Part shown: positions 25,197 to 33,304 of the stretch, one piece after another
Layout of the letters: every line of letters starts with the position of its first letter
Position numbering within the stretch: position 1 is the stretch's first letter
DNA from: Spirochaetales bacterium
Lineage (GTDB): Bacteria; Spirochaetota; Spirochaetia; Sphaerochaetales; Sphaerochaetaceae
DNA: 34,888 bases
Direction of reading: 5' to 3'
NCBI GenBank assembly: GCA_003247345.1
Contig: QJZS01000016.1
Location: forward strand, 1-34,888
Notes under the pieces: model-generated
What the model was told of the DNA's origin: nothing
Seen by the model: the letters and a program-made list of their open reading frames with translations, nothing else
The model's database searches: none
Program-made: the position numbers and the translations under genes

Positions 25197-26374
25197 TCGC
25201 CAGTGTACTAAGTCCTGTCCATATCCTCAGCTATGAGGATATGGATGCTTCTCTTTTATATTCCATCCTCGGATATGTGGCAAACAAAATGGACAACCTT
25301 TCCATAGCTCTTGTCACAGATAATGCCCCTATTCCCAAGAAAACTGCCCTAATCGAAGAACTTTCGAAGCTGTGCAGTCTTTCTGTGTTCGATCAGGTGC
25401 AACCAAATCCCCGATGTGAGGACATCATGGCTATGTTCAACAACCCCTCATTTGCAGGAAGCGACGTGATCATTGCCATTGGAGGGGGAAGCGTACTGGA
25501 CTCAGCAAAGGCACTGGCTATGCTCTCTACAAATAAAGGTAATCTAACCGAATATCTAGGCAACCAGCCAAAGCGTAAGATTACAGAAAAGAATCTTCCC
25601 CTGGTTCTCATTCCTACCACGGCAGGAACTGGTTCAGAAGTGACGAAAGTTGGGGTCTATACTGATGAGACAGGAAGAAAATACACGCTTGGATCTCCTC
25701 TGATGAGTGCCCACACAGCAATCCTAATTTCGTCGATGCTTGATGGGCTTCCCCCTTCCTTGTGTGCTGCAACAGGACTCGATGCATTGGATCATGCGCT
25801 TGAATCCATCTGGAACAAGAACAGCAATCCTGTTACCCGGAGCGTGGCTCGTCAGGCTGCAATCGACGTGCTTGAACAATTACCACTGCTTTACAGAGCA
25901 ATACTGAATAAGCAACAAAACAGACGACCTTTGCAAAAGTCGATGTTCGAAGCTTCCTGTGCTGCTGGTATTGCCTTCAATATGACAGGAACTGCAGCTG
26001 GACATGCAATTTCCTTCATTCTTTCCGAAGAATGGCATGTCCCCCATGGCCTTGCATGTGCTTTCACCTTATTAGAAGTCTATGATTGGGCTTGCACTGC
26101 AGAATCGAATAAAGCAGAACTAGCCTTGATAAGCAAACACTTCCATCCAAATCTTGAAACCGAAGAATCGTTGGTCGCCCAACTGAGACAGGATATCAAG
26201 GATTTGACAGAGGAATTGCAATTGCCAAAGTCATTCTCTTCCATAGGCGTACAACTAAGCTTGGAACAATTGGACTCCCTGTTCGCCAGATCGTTTGACG
26301 ATCCAAAGCTGCACAATCAAACACCTCCATTGTCCACAGAAACTTTGCACACAATACTGGAGAAAAAACTGTGA
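25193..26374 (+). CDS. Iron-type (group III) alcohol dehydrogenase, candidate sulfoacetaldehyde reductase
   Basis: A 393-residue NAD(P)-dependent enzyme. GGGS (97-100) binds the cofactor, PTTAGTGSE (141-149) is the family signature, and the metal ligands Asp197, His201, His271 and His285 are all present at family spacing. Group III dehydrogenases include known sulfoacetaldehyde reductases (SarD, TauF, SqwF types). Here it would reduce sulfoacetaldehyde, left after the second transketolase step, to isethionate and regenerate NAD. Coupling to the isomerase upstream and to the exporter downstream (4-base overlaps at both ends) supports this role. Other aldehydes cannot be excluded by sequence. 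Confidence 0.88.
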   Translation: MIASVLSPVHILSYEDMDASLLYSILGYVANKMDNLSIALVTDNAPIPKKTALIEELSKLCSLSVFDQVQPNPRCEDIMAMFNNPSFAGSDVIIAIGGGSVLDSAKALAMLSTNKGNLTEYLGNQPKRKITEKNLPLVLIPTTAGTGSEVTKVGVYTDETGRKYTLGSPLMSAHTAILISSMLDGLPPSLCAATGLDALDHALESIWNKNSNPVTRSVARQAAIDVLEQLPLLYRAILNKQQNRRPLQKSMFEASCAAGIAFNMTGTAAGHAISFILSEEWHVPHGLACAFTLLEVYDWACTAESNKAELALISKHFHPNLETEESLVAQLRQDIKDLTEELQLPKSFSSIGVQLSLEQLDSLFARSFDDPKLHNQTPPLSTETLHTILEKKL

Positions 26375-27111
26375 GCATGAGCCTATTTCTCGCTGGTCTT
26401 GTGGTCCTGGTAACCCACACTCTGGAAGCAATCACAGGGTTCGGATGCACCGTTCTTGGTATGCCATTCGTCTCAGCTTTACTAGGAGTCAAGACGGCAG
26501 TAAAATCCATGACGGTTCTTGCTTGGTTATTGGCACTCTATTTTGTCATAACCAAGTTCAAGAAAATTGATTTCAAGCAATTTGGCATCATAGCCTTCTT
26601 CATGTTGCTCGGTATGCCCATCGGCATGTATCTTTTTCGAGCCCAACAGAATGACTCGTTGTTTATGATGTTGGCTGTCTTTATCGTGATTGTTTCGGTA
26701 GTTCAGCTATATAAACTTAGTACACAGAAAGAGGAACCTCCTGTCCTTACAAAGAAAGGAGCAATCCCCTACTACCTACTCTTGTTCATTGGAGGCATCG
26801 TCCACGGTATCTTCTCCTCTGGGGGACCATTGGTGGTCTTGTATGCATCGAGAACTCTGAGAGACAAAGGAACCTTCCGTGCAACACTGTGCTTGCTCTG
26901 GACCACCTTGAACACAATTATTCTTTCCACGTACCTGATAGAGGGGTCTTTCACTAAGGATGTGACAATAAAAACTGGTATTCTTATCCCATTTGTCCTG
27001 TTGGGCATCTTTTTTGGGGAAAAAGTTCATGATAAGGTAGACAGCAGGCGTTTTTCTCTGCTCGTATTCGCCATGTTGTTGATTACGGGCATCTTCATGC
27101 TTGTATTCTAA
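26371..27111 (+). CDS. TauE/SafE-family membrane exporter, candidate isethionate or sulfonate exporter
   Basis: A 246-residue membrane protein with about seven to eight segments. The duplicated TauE/SafE motif is visible: TLEAITGFGCTVLGMPFVSALLG in the first half and GGIVHGIFSSGGPLVVLYASR in the second. This family exports sulfite, sulfoacetate and other sulfonates. At this place it should remove the sulfonate end product, most likely isethionate. Translation starts at the GTG at 26371 overlapping the dehydrogenase stop (GTGA), or at the ATG at 26377; GGAG lies 8 bases before the GTG. Confidence 0.88.
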   Translation: MSMSLFLAGLVVLVTHTLEAITGFGCTVLGMPFVSALLGVKTAVKSMTVLAWLLALYFVITKFKKIDFKQFGIIAFFMLLGMPIGMYLFRAQQNDSLFMMLAVFIVIVSVVQLYKLSTQKEEPPVLTKKGAIPYYLLLFIGGIVHGIFSSGGPLVVLYASRTLRDKGTFRATLCLLWTTLNTIILSTYLIEGSFTKDVTIKTGILIPFVLLGIFFGEKVHDKVDSRRFSLLVFAMLLITGIFMLVF

Positions 27112-27122
27112 AGGAGGTAGCA

Positions 27123-27833
27123 ATGCAAACAATTTCCTATCAAGTTCCAAAGGAACTTACTTTGGCAAATCCCACAAAAAAGATACATAAAATCAGTTGC
27201 TCACGATTCAAGATGTATGGAAGGGTTCTCGAAGAAATCGATGCAACCAAACTCATTGAGGTAGCTGACAAGTTCATCACCCTTCCTGATCAGATGGGCA
27301 CACAATACGTCACTTCTGTTGAAAAGTTTGAAGCAACAGAAGGTGCAGAGGCTTTCAAGAACTGTTTCGGTGGCATGGATTATGAAATCGGGCACTGTAG
27401 TGGTAAAAACAGCACAATAAACGGTATGGAGTATCATAAAAGTCCTGAAGTTTTTGTAGCCGTCACTGACTGCCTACAGTTTCTCACCCCATACCATAGT
27501 TTGGAGGACTTCAGCCGTGTCGGTACCCTCAACACGGAATTATTCTACTTTCCCAAGGGTTCTGTATGCATCATAGATCCTTTGGTAATGCACCTTGCAC
27601 CTTGCTCCGTCTATAAGGAAGGTTTCAAATCCTTGATTATTCTGCCAAGGTTCACCAACGAATCCTTGACGGATGAGGAAACGAAAGCCAAAAACGAATC
27701 CAGCGATCCAGAAAGTCAACTTCTGCTGAAAAAGAATAAATGGATCATCGCTCACCCAGATAGAGTTCAGCTTACCAGCCAAGGGGTCCCTGCCGGGGTG
27801 CAAGGAGAAAACTTGATGGTCAATCCTATCTAA
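27123..27833 (+). CDS. DUF4867 / cupin-like protein of unknown function
   Basis: A 236-residue soluble protein that I place in the DUF4867 group from memory of its overall pattern. The middle resembles a cupin or ureidoglycolate-lyase-like barrel: EVFVAVTDCLQFLTPYHSLED, then LFYFPKGSVCIIDPLVMHLAPC with a possible metal-binding His. The N-terminal third is less conserved in appearance. It has the strongest ribosome-binding site of the operon (AAAGGAGG) and is the last gene before the terminator. No step of the proposed pathway is obviously left for it. Options are handling of a sulfo-sugar side product, an isomerase/epimerase step or a sensor role; none is shown by sequence. Confidence 0.72.
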   Translation: MQTISYQVPKELTLANPTKKIHKISCSRFKMYGRVLEEIDATKLIEVADKFITLPDQMGTQYVTSVEKFEATEGAEAFKNCFGGMDYEIGHCSGKNSTINGMEYHKSPEVFVAVTDCLQFLTPYHSLEDFSRVGTLNTELFYFPKGSVCIIDPLVMHLAPCSVYKEGFKSLIILPRFTNESLTDEETKAKNESSDPESQLLLKKNKWIIAHPDRVQLTSQGVPAGVQGENLMVNPI

Positions 27834-27857
27834 TATTTACCCATAATCTGAGAATGG

Positions 27858-27894
27858 AAAAAGCCAGCTACTTTAAAACAGCAGCTGGCTTTTT
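27858..27894 (+). terminator. Terminator of the sulfo-transketolase operon
   Basis: A 12-bp stem AAAAAGCCAGCT / AGCTGGCTTTTT followed by TGTT. A classic rho-independent terminator, 24 bases after the DUF4867 stop codon. Confidence 0.92.
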
Positions 27895-27916
27895 TGTTAA
27901 TATCGTAATGGAACAA

Positions 27917-27940
27917 TGAAGGCCGCACAGGCGGCCTTCA
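27917..27940 (-). terminator. Terminator-like hairpin after the RecA-like ATPase gene
   Basis: A perfect 10-bp stem TGAAGGCCGC / GCGGCCTTCA with a 4-base loop, then TTGTTCC on the minus strand. It begins 8 bases after the ATPase stop codon. Confidence 0.75.
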
Positions 27941-27948
27941 TCTGAACA

Positions 27949-28656
27949 CTACTTGGAAATGAGCATGGTCTTGGGATCCAGACTTACACCCATAGGCTTG
28001 TCTACCATCCCGTCATGAGATTTCACGGCAGTCATTACTACTTTATCGCGCTCCTCATTGTAAATAAGGCCAATGAGGACATCAATCAAATCAACATATT
28101 TATGCATGGTATTTGGAACACCGTACACATCGTATTCTACATCAGAACGAATTGGAGATACGCTGAACCATACTTCCAAATTCATGTTCTTTGCAAATTC
28201 CTTAATCTTGCGAACATCATCTTCTGTTGCCACTGTTAGCTTATACCCATCAAATAGAATGGCATCAGCTTTGAAGCTTCCATGCTTGATCAATGTTTCC
28301 AGACTGGAAAGGACCTTATCGATCGTTACGTTTTCCTGACTGAAATTCATTACTACACGGTTGCTAAGGATATTGTTGTACACTGTAGCTGCATCATCTA
28401 GAGGACGGCCATCAGATACCTCCTTGAAGACCTCCTTGTACCAGTTGATTACATGTTCTACATTCCCAGAGAAAGAAACGTGAATGACATGTTCACCTCT
28501 GAGTAGCTTGTCTGTTGCTAGATGGACCAAGCAGGCCGTCTTGCCAACACCATGTCGAGAAACCAGGACACCGAGATTCCCCCGACCGAGTCCACCATCC
28601 AAAGACTGTTCAAAAACACGAAGTGGACTCAGTTCATTTAACTCTTGAATTACCAT
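27949..28656 (-). CDS. P-loop ATPase of RecA/DnaB-like type, unknown function
   Basis: A 235-residue protein. A Walker A motif SRHGVGKTA lies at 33-41, and a hydrophobic strand ending in Asp, ADAILFDGYKL, is the likely Walker B. HVIHVSFSGN and DLIDVLIGLIY are further core strands. The layout resembles RecA/RadA/KaiC single-domain ATPases, but no DNA-binding motif is seen. The ATG at 28656 is chosen because GGAGGTG lies 7-8 bases before it; a longer frame from a TTG at 28671 would cover that site. It lies alone between two terminators, downstream of EF-G. I cannot name a function. Confidence 0.7.
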   Translation of the reverse strand: MVIQELNELSPLRVFEQSLDGGLGRGNLGVLVSRHGVGKTACLVHLATDKLLRGEHVIHVSFSGNVEHVINWYKEVFKEVSDGRPLDDAATVYNNILSNRVVMNFSQENVTIDKVLSSLETLIKHGSFKADAILFDGYKLTVATEDDVRKIKEFAKNMNLEVWFSVSPIRSDVEYDVYGVPNTMHKYVDLIDVLIGLIYNEERDKVVMTAVKSHDGMVDKPMGVSLDPKTMLISK

Positions 28657-28751
28657 AGCGCTCACCTCCAAGCATTAATTAGGTTCAACCTCAGTATACT
28701 ATGGAAAATTGCAAAAGGGAAATTTTTTACAGGATATGGCTATAAAGAGAC

Positions 28752-28780
28752 CCCCCAAAAGAAACAAGTCTTTCAGGGGG
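28752..28780 (-). terminator. Terminator of the EF-G gene
   Basis: On the minus strand, CCCCC-T-GAAAGA pairs with TCTTTT-GGGGG across one mismatch and a 6-base loop, followed by TCTCTTTAT. It lies about 25 bases after the EF-G stop codon. Confidence 0.78.
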
Positions 28781-28804
28781 CTTAGCTAAGTCAAGTCAGT
28801 GTAA

Positions 28805-30910
28805 TTAATTCTTCTGACTTCTCTTTGCTTGATAATCCTTCTTCAATTGTTCTGAAACACCAGCAGGTACTTTACCGTACTTGCCGATTTCCATGGTGAA
28901 CTCGCCCTTACCTTGGGTAAGTGAACGAAGAACCGTGGAATACCCGAACATTTCAGAAAGAGGAACTTCTGCAATAACAGTGCTCATTGCGTTGTCTTCG
29001 GTTGAGCTAACAATCAAACCACGTCTCTGGTTGATAGAAGCAAATACAGAACCTTGGAACTCATTGGGAGCAACAACCTCAACCTTCATGATAGGCTCAA
29101 GAATAACCGGTTTGGCCTTCTCGAAGACATCACGGAAAGCACCAAGAGCTGCAGTCTGGAAAGCCTGGTCAGAAGAGTCAACTGGGTGCCAAGCACCGTC
29201 GTTGATTACTGCCCTTACCCCAATAACTGGGAAGCCAACCTGAGTACCCTTCTTGATTGCAGTCTGGAAGCCCTTATCACAGGAAGGAATATATTCGGTA
29301 GGAATTGATCCACCCTTGATTTCGTCAATGAACTCATAATCTTTGAGTTCTTCACCCTCAGCTGGCTCAGGAAGTGGTTCAATGTAACCAGCAACACGAG
29401 CATACTGACCGGAACCACCAGTCTGCTTCTTGTGAGTGTAGTTAAAGTCTGCACGCTGGGTGATAGCTTCACGGTATGCAACCTCAGGTTGACCAATTTC
29501 AACCTCAGCCTTGTACTCGCGCTTCATTCTCTCAACATAGACTTCAAGGTGCAACTCACCCATGCCCTGGATGATGGTCTGGTTGGACTCTGGGTCAACA
29601 AAACTACGGAAAGTCGGATCCTCTTTGGTGAAGCGGTTCAATGCCTTACCCATGTTGTCAGCTGCCTTCTTATCCACTGGGGTGATTGCCAAGGAGATAA
29701 CAGGAGTTGGAACGAACATGGAGGAAAGGGAGTAGTTCAACTTCGGATCACAGAAGGTATCACCACTTGCACATTCGATACCGAAGAGAGCAGCGATTTC
29801 GCCACAACCTGCTTCGTTCAAATCTTCCATTGCAGCAGCGTGCATTCTGATCAAACGACCAACACGGAATTTTTTATGACTTCTGGTGTTGTAAAGTTCG
29901 TCACCCTTTTTGATCTTACCTTGATATACACGGATATAGGTCAACTGGCCATACTGTCCATCTTCAAGCTTGAATGCCAAAGCAACAGTAGGAAGATCAT
30001 CATCGGAAGTAAGAACAACCTCTTCCTCGTTCTTATCAAGATCCAATGCCCTATTGGTAACATCAGTTGGATTTGGCAAGTAACTGAGAACGCCATCGAG
30101 CATGGGTTGGATGCCCTTGTTCTTATATGCACTACCGATGAAGACAGGACAAAGCTGCAAAGCAATAGTAGCTTCGCGAACTGCCTTACGAATTACATCT
30201 TCGGTTACAGCATCTTCAAGCATTGCTTCCATCAACTCGTCAGAGCACATGGAAACACCATCAAGCAGCTCTTCGCGCTTTGACTCGGCTTCTGCCAAGA
30301 GTTCAGCAGGAATTTCAGCCTCACGTACCTGGTCATTGTTTGGACCGGCATCAAAGTAGAGAGCCTTCATGCTGATCAAATCAACAACACCTTCCATTTT
30401 GTCTTCAAGACCAATGGGGATCTGCATCAATACAGCATTCAGACCGAGCTTCTCGATAAGCTGGTTCTTAACACGGTAGGGGTTTGCACCGCTACGGTCA
30501 CACTTATTAACAAAAGCAATACGGGGAACATGGTAGCGCTTCATCTGTCTGTCAACAGTGATGGACTGGCTCTGTACGCCAGCGACAGAACAAAGAACCA
30601 ACACAGCACCATCCAAAACACGCAATGAACGTTCTACCTCAATGGTGAAGTCAACGTGTCCCGGAGTATCGATGATATTAATCTCAGTACCCTTCCAGGT
30701 AACGTTTGTTGCAGCAGAGGCAATCGTGATACCTCTCTCGCGTTCAAGCTCCATGCTATCCATGGTAGCACCAACGCCATCCTTACCACGAACTTCGTGA
30801 ATTTCGTGGATCTTATTGCAGTAGTAGAGGATGCGTTCGGTAAGAGTAGTTTTACCCGAGTCAATGTGGGCACTAATTCCGATATTCCTCAAGTTTTGCA
30901 AGTCAGCCAT
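28805..30910 (-). CDS. fusA: Elongation factor G, spd/EFG1 (mitochondrial-like) type
   Basis: A 701-residue translational GTPase that moves tRNA and mRNA through the ribosome. The G motifs are AHIDSGKTT (G1), RGITI (G2), DTPGH (G3) and NKCD (G4). The N-terminal run [20 protein letters not shown], then [24 protein letters not shown] and [14 protein letters not shown], is closer to mitochondrial EFG1 than to the standard bacterial FusA. Spirochaetes carry this spdEFG1 together with spdEFG2, dividing translocation and ribosome recycling. AGAGG precedes the ATG. The 265 bases upstream (30911-31175) hold AT-rich promoter sequence and no gene that I can see. Confidence 0.96.
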   Translation of the reverse strand: MADLQNLRNIGISAHIDSGKTTLTERILYYCNKIHEIHEVRGKDGVGATMDSMELERERGITIASAATNVTWKGTEINIIDTPGHVDFTIEVERSLRVLDGAVLVLCSVAGVQSQSITVDRQMKRYHVPRIAFVNKCDRSGANPYRVKNQLIEKLGLNAVLMQIPIGLEDKMEGVVDLISMKALYFDAGPNNDQVREAEIPAELLAEAESKREELLDGVSMCSDELMEAMLEDAVTEDVIRKAVREATIALQLCPVFIGSAYKNKGIQPMLDGVLSYLPNPTDVTNRALDLDKNEEEVVLTSDDDLPTVALAFKLEDGQYGQLTYIRVYQGKIKKGDELYNTRSHKKFRVGRLIRMHAAAMEDLNEAGCGEIAALFGIECASGDTFCDPKLNYSLSSMFVPTPVISLAITPVDKKAADNMGKALNRFTKEDPTFRSFVDPESNQTIIQGMGELHLEVYVERMKREYKAEVEIGQPEVAYREAITQRADFNYTHKKQTGGSGQYARVAGYIEPLPEPAEGEELKDYEFIDEIKGGSIPTEYIPSCDKGFQTAIKKGTQVGFPVIGVRAVINDGAWHPVDSSDQAFQTAALGAFRDVFEKAKPVILEPIMKVEVVAPNEFQGSVFASINQRRGLIVSSTEDNAMSTVIAEVPLSEMFGYSTVLRSLTQGKGEFTMEIGKYGKVPAGVSEQLKKDYQAKRSQKN

Positions 30911-31130
30911 TCTTTATAACCTCTATAAATATAGAATAAATTACGAGTCCACAGATTTCCCTGTAGCATTCCGATATTCCTGATTTTGGAGTTCTTACTC
31001 CCTAGCACACATCAGGTTACCTTTATTAGGGATTAGAACTGGAAACATATGGGCATCGTTAGCCCAGCGCACCTTGTGGATAATAGTATATCTCGGTTTT
31101 TTGTGCAATCCCTTTTCCCAATACAATCCT

Positions 31131-31159
31131 TTTCCGACTCGATACTTGTGTGATACAAT
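31131..31159 (+). promoter_or_regulatory. Possible promoter of the HIT-protein operon
   Basis: An extended -10, TGATACAAT (hexamer TACAAT at 31154-31159), with a poor -35 (TTTCCG) 17 bases upstream. Transcription would start about 10 bases before the HIT start codon. Confidence 0.4.
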
Positions 31160-31175
31160 AGCGCAGAGGTATGTC

Positions 31176-31577
31176 ATGGAAACGATTTTTACTAAAATCC
31201 TGAACGGCGAAATCCCTTCAGTTACACTACACAAGGATGAATACTGTTTTGTAATCCTTGATATCAATCCTGTCAGCAAAGGTCATTTACTCATCATTTC
31301 AAATGAGCCGTACCCGACAGTAGGCAGTTGCCCAGACGAAATTCTTGCTCACATGATGCAAATTGCCAAGAAAGCTGATGGCATTCTTAGGGAGAAACTA
31401 GGTTGTGATGCAACGAACTTGATCATCAATAACGGCAAGGAAAGCGGACAAGAAGTACCACATCTTCATCTGCATATCATCCCCCGTTATAAGAATGACA
31501 AAAAGAGCATCCCAATGACAAAGGAGACCTATGCTGGAGCTGAGATGCTCGAGTATGGAAAAAAGCTGGAGTTCTAA
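31176..31577 (+). CDS. HIT-family (Hint-like) nucleotide hydrolase
   Basis: A 133-residue protein of the histidine-triad family. The triad HLHLHIIPRY gives His96, His98 and His100, with the usual upstream TNLIINNGKESGQEVPH. The N-terminus TIFTKILNGEIPS and the segment FVILDINPVSKGHLLIISN are typical. These enzymes cleave nucleoside phosphoramidates and adenylated residues; the exact substrate is unknown. The ATG at 31176 is chosen from the family start and a CAGAGG site; the frame extends upstream to 31074 without family similarity. It is followed after 1 base by the zinc-ribbon gene. Confidence 0.92.
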   Translation: METIFTKILNGEIPSVTLHKDEYCFVILDINPVSKGHLLIISNEPYPTVGSCPDEILAHMMQIAKKADGILREKLGCDATNLIINNGKESGQEVPHLHLHIIPRYKNDKKSIPMTKETYAGAEMLEYGKKLEF

Positions 31578-31578
31578 A

Positions 31579-31860
31579 ATGCGTGCATGCCATCACTGTC
31601 ACACCCCCATCGACCCGTTGCTCAGTATTGGCTATTATACCGTATGTCCATCCTGCTCCAAGAGCTTGCACAGTTGTGTAAACTGCCGTTTCTACAGTCC
31701 AGGTGTGTATCATGATTGTCTTGAGGGCGTAGAACAGTACATTGAAGACAAGGAAGGGGCAAATTTTTGTGACTCTTTCATGCTCGGAGAAGATTCTGAG
31801 CAGGAATCAGATAAAAAAGCAAAGGCCAAAGCAAAAGCTGAGGCTTTCTTCAACTTCTAA
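31579..31860 (+). CDS. Small zinc-ribbon protein, unknown function
   Basis: A 93-residue protein with eight cysteines in knuckle-like pairs: Cys4-x2-Cys7, Cys23-x2-Cys26, Cys33-x2-Cys36, then Cys47 and Cys64. Two zinc sites are likely. The segment SCVNCRFYSPGVYHDCLE is distinctive and the tail is charged (KAKAKAKAE). The ATG sits 1 base after the HIT gene stop, with GGAG inside that gene's end, so it is translationally coupled. I do not recognise a function. Confidence 0.75.
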   Translation: MRACHHCHTPIDPLLSIGYYTVCPSCSKSLHSCVNCRFYSPGVYHDCLEGVEQYIEDKEGANFCDSFMLGEDSEQESDKKAKAKAKAEAFFNF

Positions 31861-31876
31861 GGAAACAGAGATCAGC

Positions 31877-33304
31877 ATGAAAAAAAAGCTTGCACTGCCA
31901 CTCATTCTAATTATCCTTACCCTTCTCGCAGGTTGTGAAACCTATACTGCCCGTTCAGCAAAAGAAACCATTCAAATACCTGAACCCGTAGCAAGCGAGT
32001 CGCTTGAAACCAAATACTCCGTACTTGAAGCGAAGAATCAGGCGGTAGTAGAAGCAGCACAAGAAAAGAGTTTGTTAGAAAAATATGAAATGGCAATACA
32101 AGATATTGCTGACCTCCAGAAAGAGAAGTCAGATCTTCAAGCGATGCTTGAAGAGAACCAAGCAAGCTTGGCAGATTCAGAACAAAAACGAACTGAACTT
32201 ACACAAAGTTTGGCTGATACGACAGCAGCTCTTGAGTCCCTGCAAACATCCTATGATCAATTATCTGCACGTGCTGTTGAAATAGCTACTGAGCTACAGG
32301 ACACTAAAGAATCACTGGCAACTTACGAAGATGCGAATATTGAGCAACTAAAGGCTAAAATTGAGTCCTTGCAGACGGAAAATGAAGGATTCAAAGCACA
32401 AGAAGAGCAGGCAGTCCAAGCGAAGGAAGAACAAGCACAACTTGAACTACAACGCCAAGCTGAACTGCAAGCTGAATACCAACAGATCCCTTCTTTGGAC
32501 AAGCTTACCTTCCCCCGCCTGTATAAGACCAGCGAATCTATCATCCTTGCTGGCGAAACCGATCAACTAAGGGCTTTGATGCTCCCGCTCGATGATGGGG
32601 TATGGACGGACGAAGCGATGGCGCACCAAGTAGCCAGCAGCATAGCTGACTTGGATTACCCCGTGATCTTTGTCACGGGTAACTTGCAAAATGTAATAGC
32701 ACTCGTAAAAGAACTGAGACGCAATGCCGTATTGGTAGAGGGCGGAGCCATCCTTACTAAGTATGAAGTTGTATCTTCAAACACTCATAGTGCCAGCGTA
32801 AAATTCAGCAAAACCAAGACAATTCGCCTAGCATTAGCCGATCTTCCTGAGTATGAAGTGTTCTCCAGCTTCTCTGGAGGTGGCAATTGGCAAGAAGTAC
32901 AAAAAAGTATTTCAAAACCAAGAGAAGCAACTTTGAATTCAATTATTAGCGAAGCTGCCATCACAGAACCAACACTCATAGGAGCAAGCTTGTACGAGCC
33001 GTCATATCAGGATTGGAACTCTTTCAGCCCGATAGAATATCGTCAGATTGATTACATTTGGCCGCTATCCAATATGCTCGAAGAGAAAGGCTTCTATGAC
33101 ACCTATCGCCTCACTCACTTCTCTTCTGATACCGATGCAGGGAACACATTCATAAAAGGCGACCTGAAAGAACGGGTAGACTACCTATACAGCAGAAAGA
33201 TTTTGCCGATGAGCAGTAGCATGCTTACCATAGGAGGCGAATCCGTCGAAGATAGTATGGGAATCGCCCGCTACGGCATCAGCGCAACGTATTTGATTCC
33301 TTAA
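31877..33304 (+). CDS. Coiled-coil lipoprotein with degenerate endonuclease/exonuclease/phosphatase-like C-terminus
   Basis: A 475-residue exported protein. The signal ends in the lipobox LLAGC (Cys20), so it should be lipid-anchored. Residues about 48-205 form a long coiled coil rich in Glu, Gln and Lys. The C-terminal part has the look of the EEP (DNase I-like) fold: GFYDTYRLTHF, DAGNTF, ERVDYLYSRKILP and a last strand GISATYLI, where active enzymes have a Ser-Asp-His. Here that place reads ARYG, so catalysis is doubtful. The ATG at 31877 starts the signal peptide; the frame extends upstream into the previous gene. Its stop overlaps the convergent HdeD-like gene by 4 bases. Confidence 0.72.
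   Translation: MKKKLALPLILIILTLLAGCETYTARSAKETIQIPEPVASESLETKYSVLEAKNQAVVEAAQEKSLLEKYEMAIQDIADLQKEKSDLQAMLEENQASLADSEQKRTELTQSLADTTAALESLQTSYDQLSARAVEIATELQDTKESLATYEDANIEQLKAKIESLQTENEGFKAQEEQAVQAKEEQAQLELQRQAELQAEYQQIPSLDKLTFPRLYKTSESIILAGETDQLRALMLPLDDGVWTDEAMAHQVASSIADLDYPVIFVTGNLQNVIALVKELRRNAVLVEGGAILTKYEVVSSNTHSASVKFSKTKTIRLALADLPEYEVFSSFSGGGNWQEVQKSISKPREATLNSIISEAAITEPTLIGASLYEPSYQDWNSFSPIEYRQIDYIWPLSNMLEEKGFYDTYRLTHFSSDTDAGNTFIKGDLKERVDYLYSRKILPMSSSMLTIGGESVEDSMGIARYGISATYLIP

Noticed and set aside
29432..30283. 283-codon open frame antisense to EF-G
   Set aside because: EF-G is unmistakable on the minus strand; the antisense product shows no recognisable domain.
30911..31175. Possible RNA gene or leader between EF-G and HIT genes
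   Set aside because: No cloverleaf, riboswitch-like core or clear terminator was found; only promoter-like AT-rich sequence.
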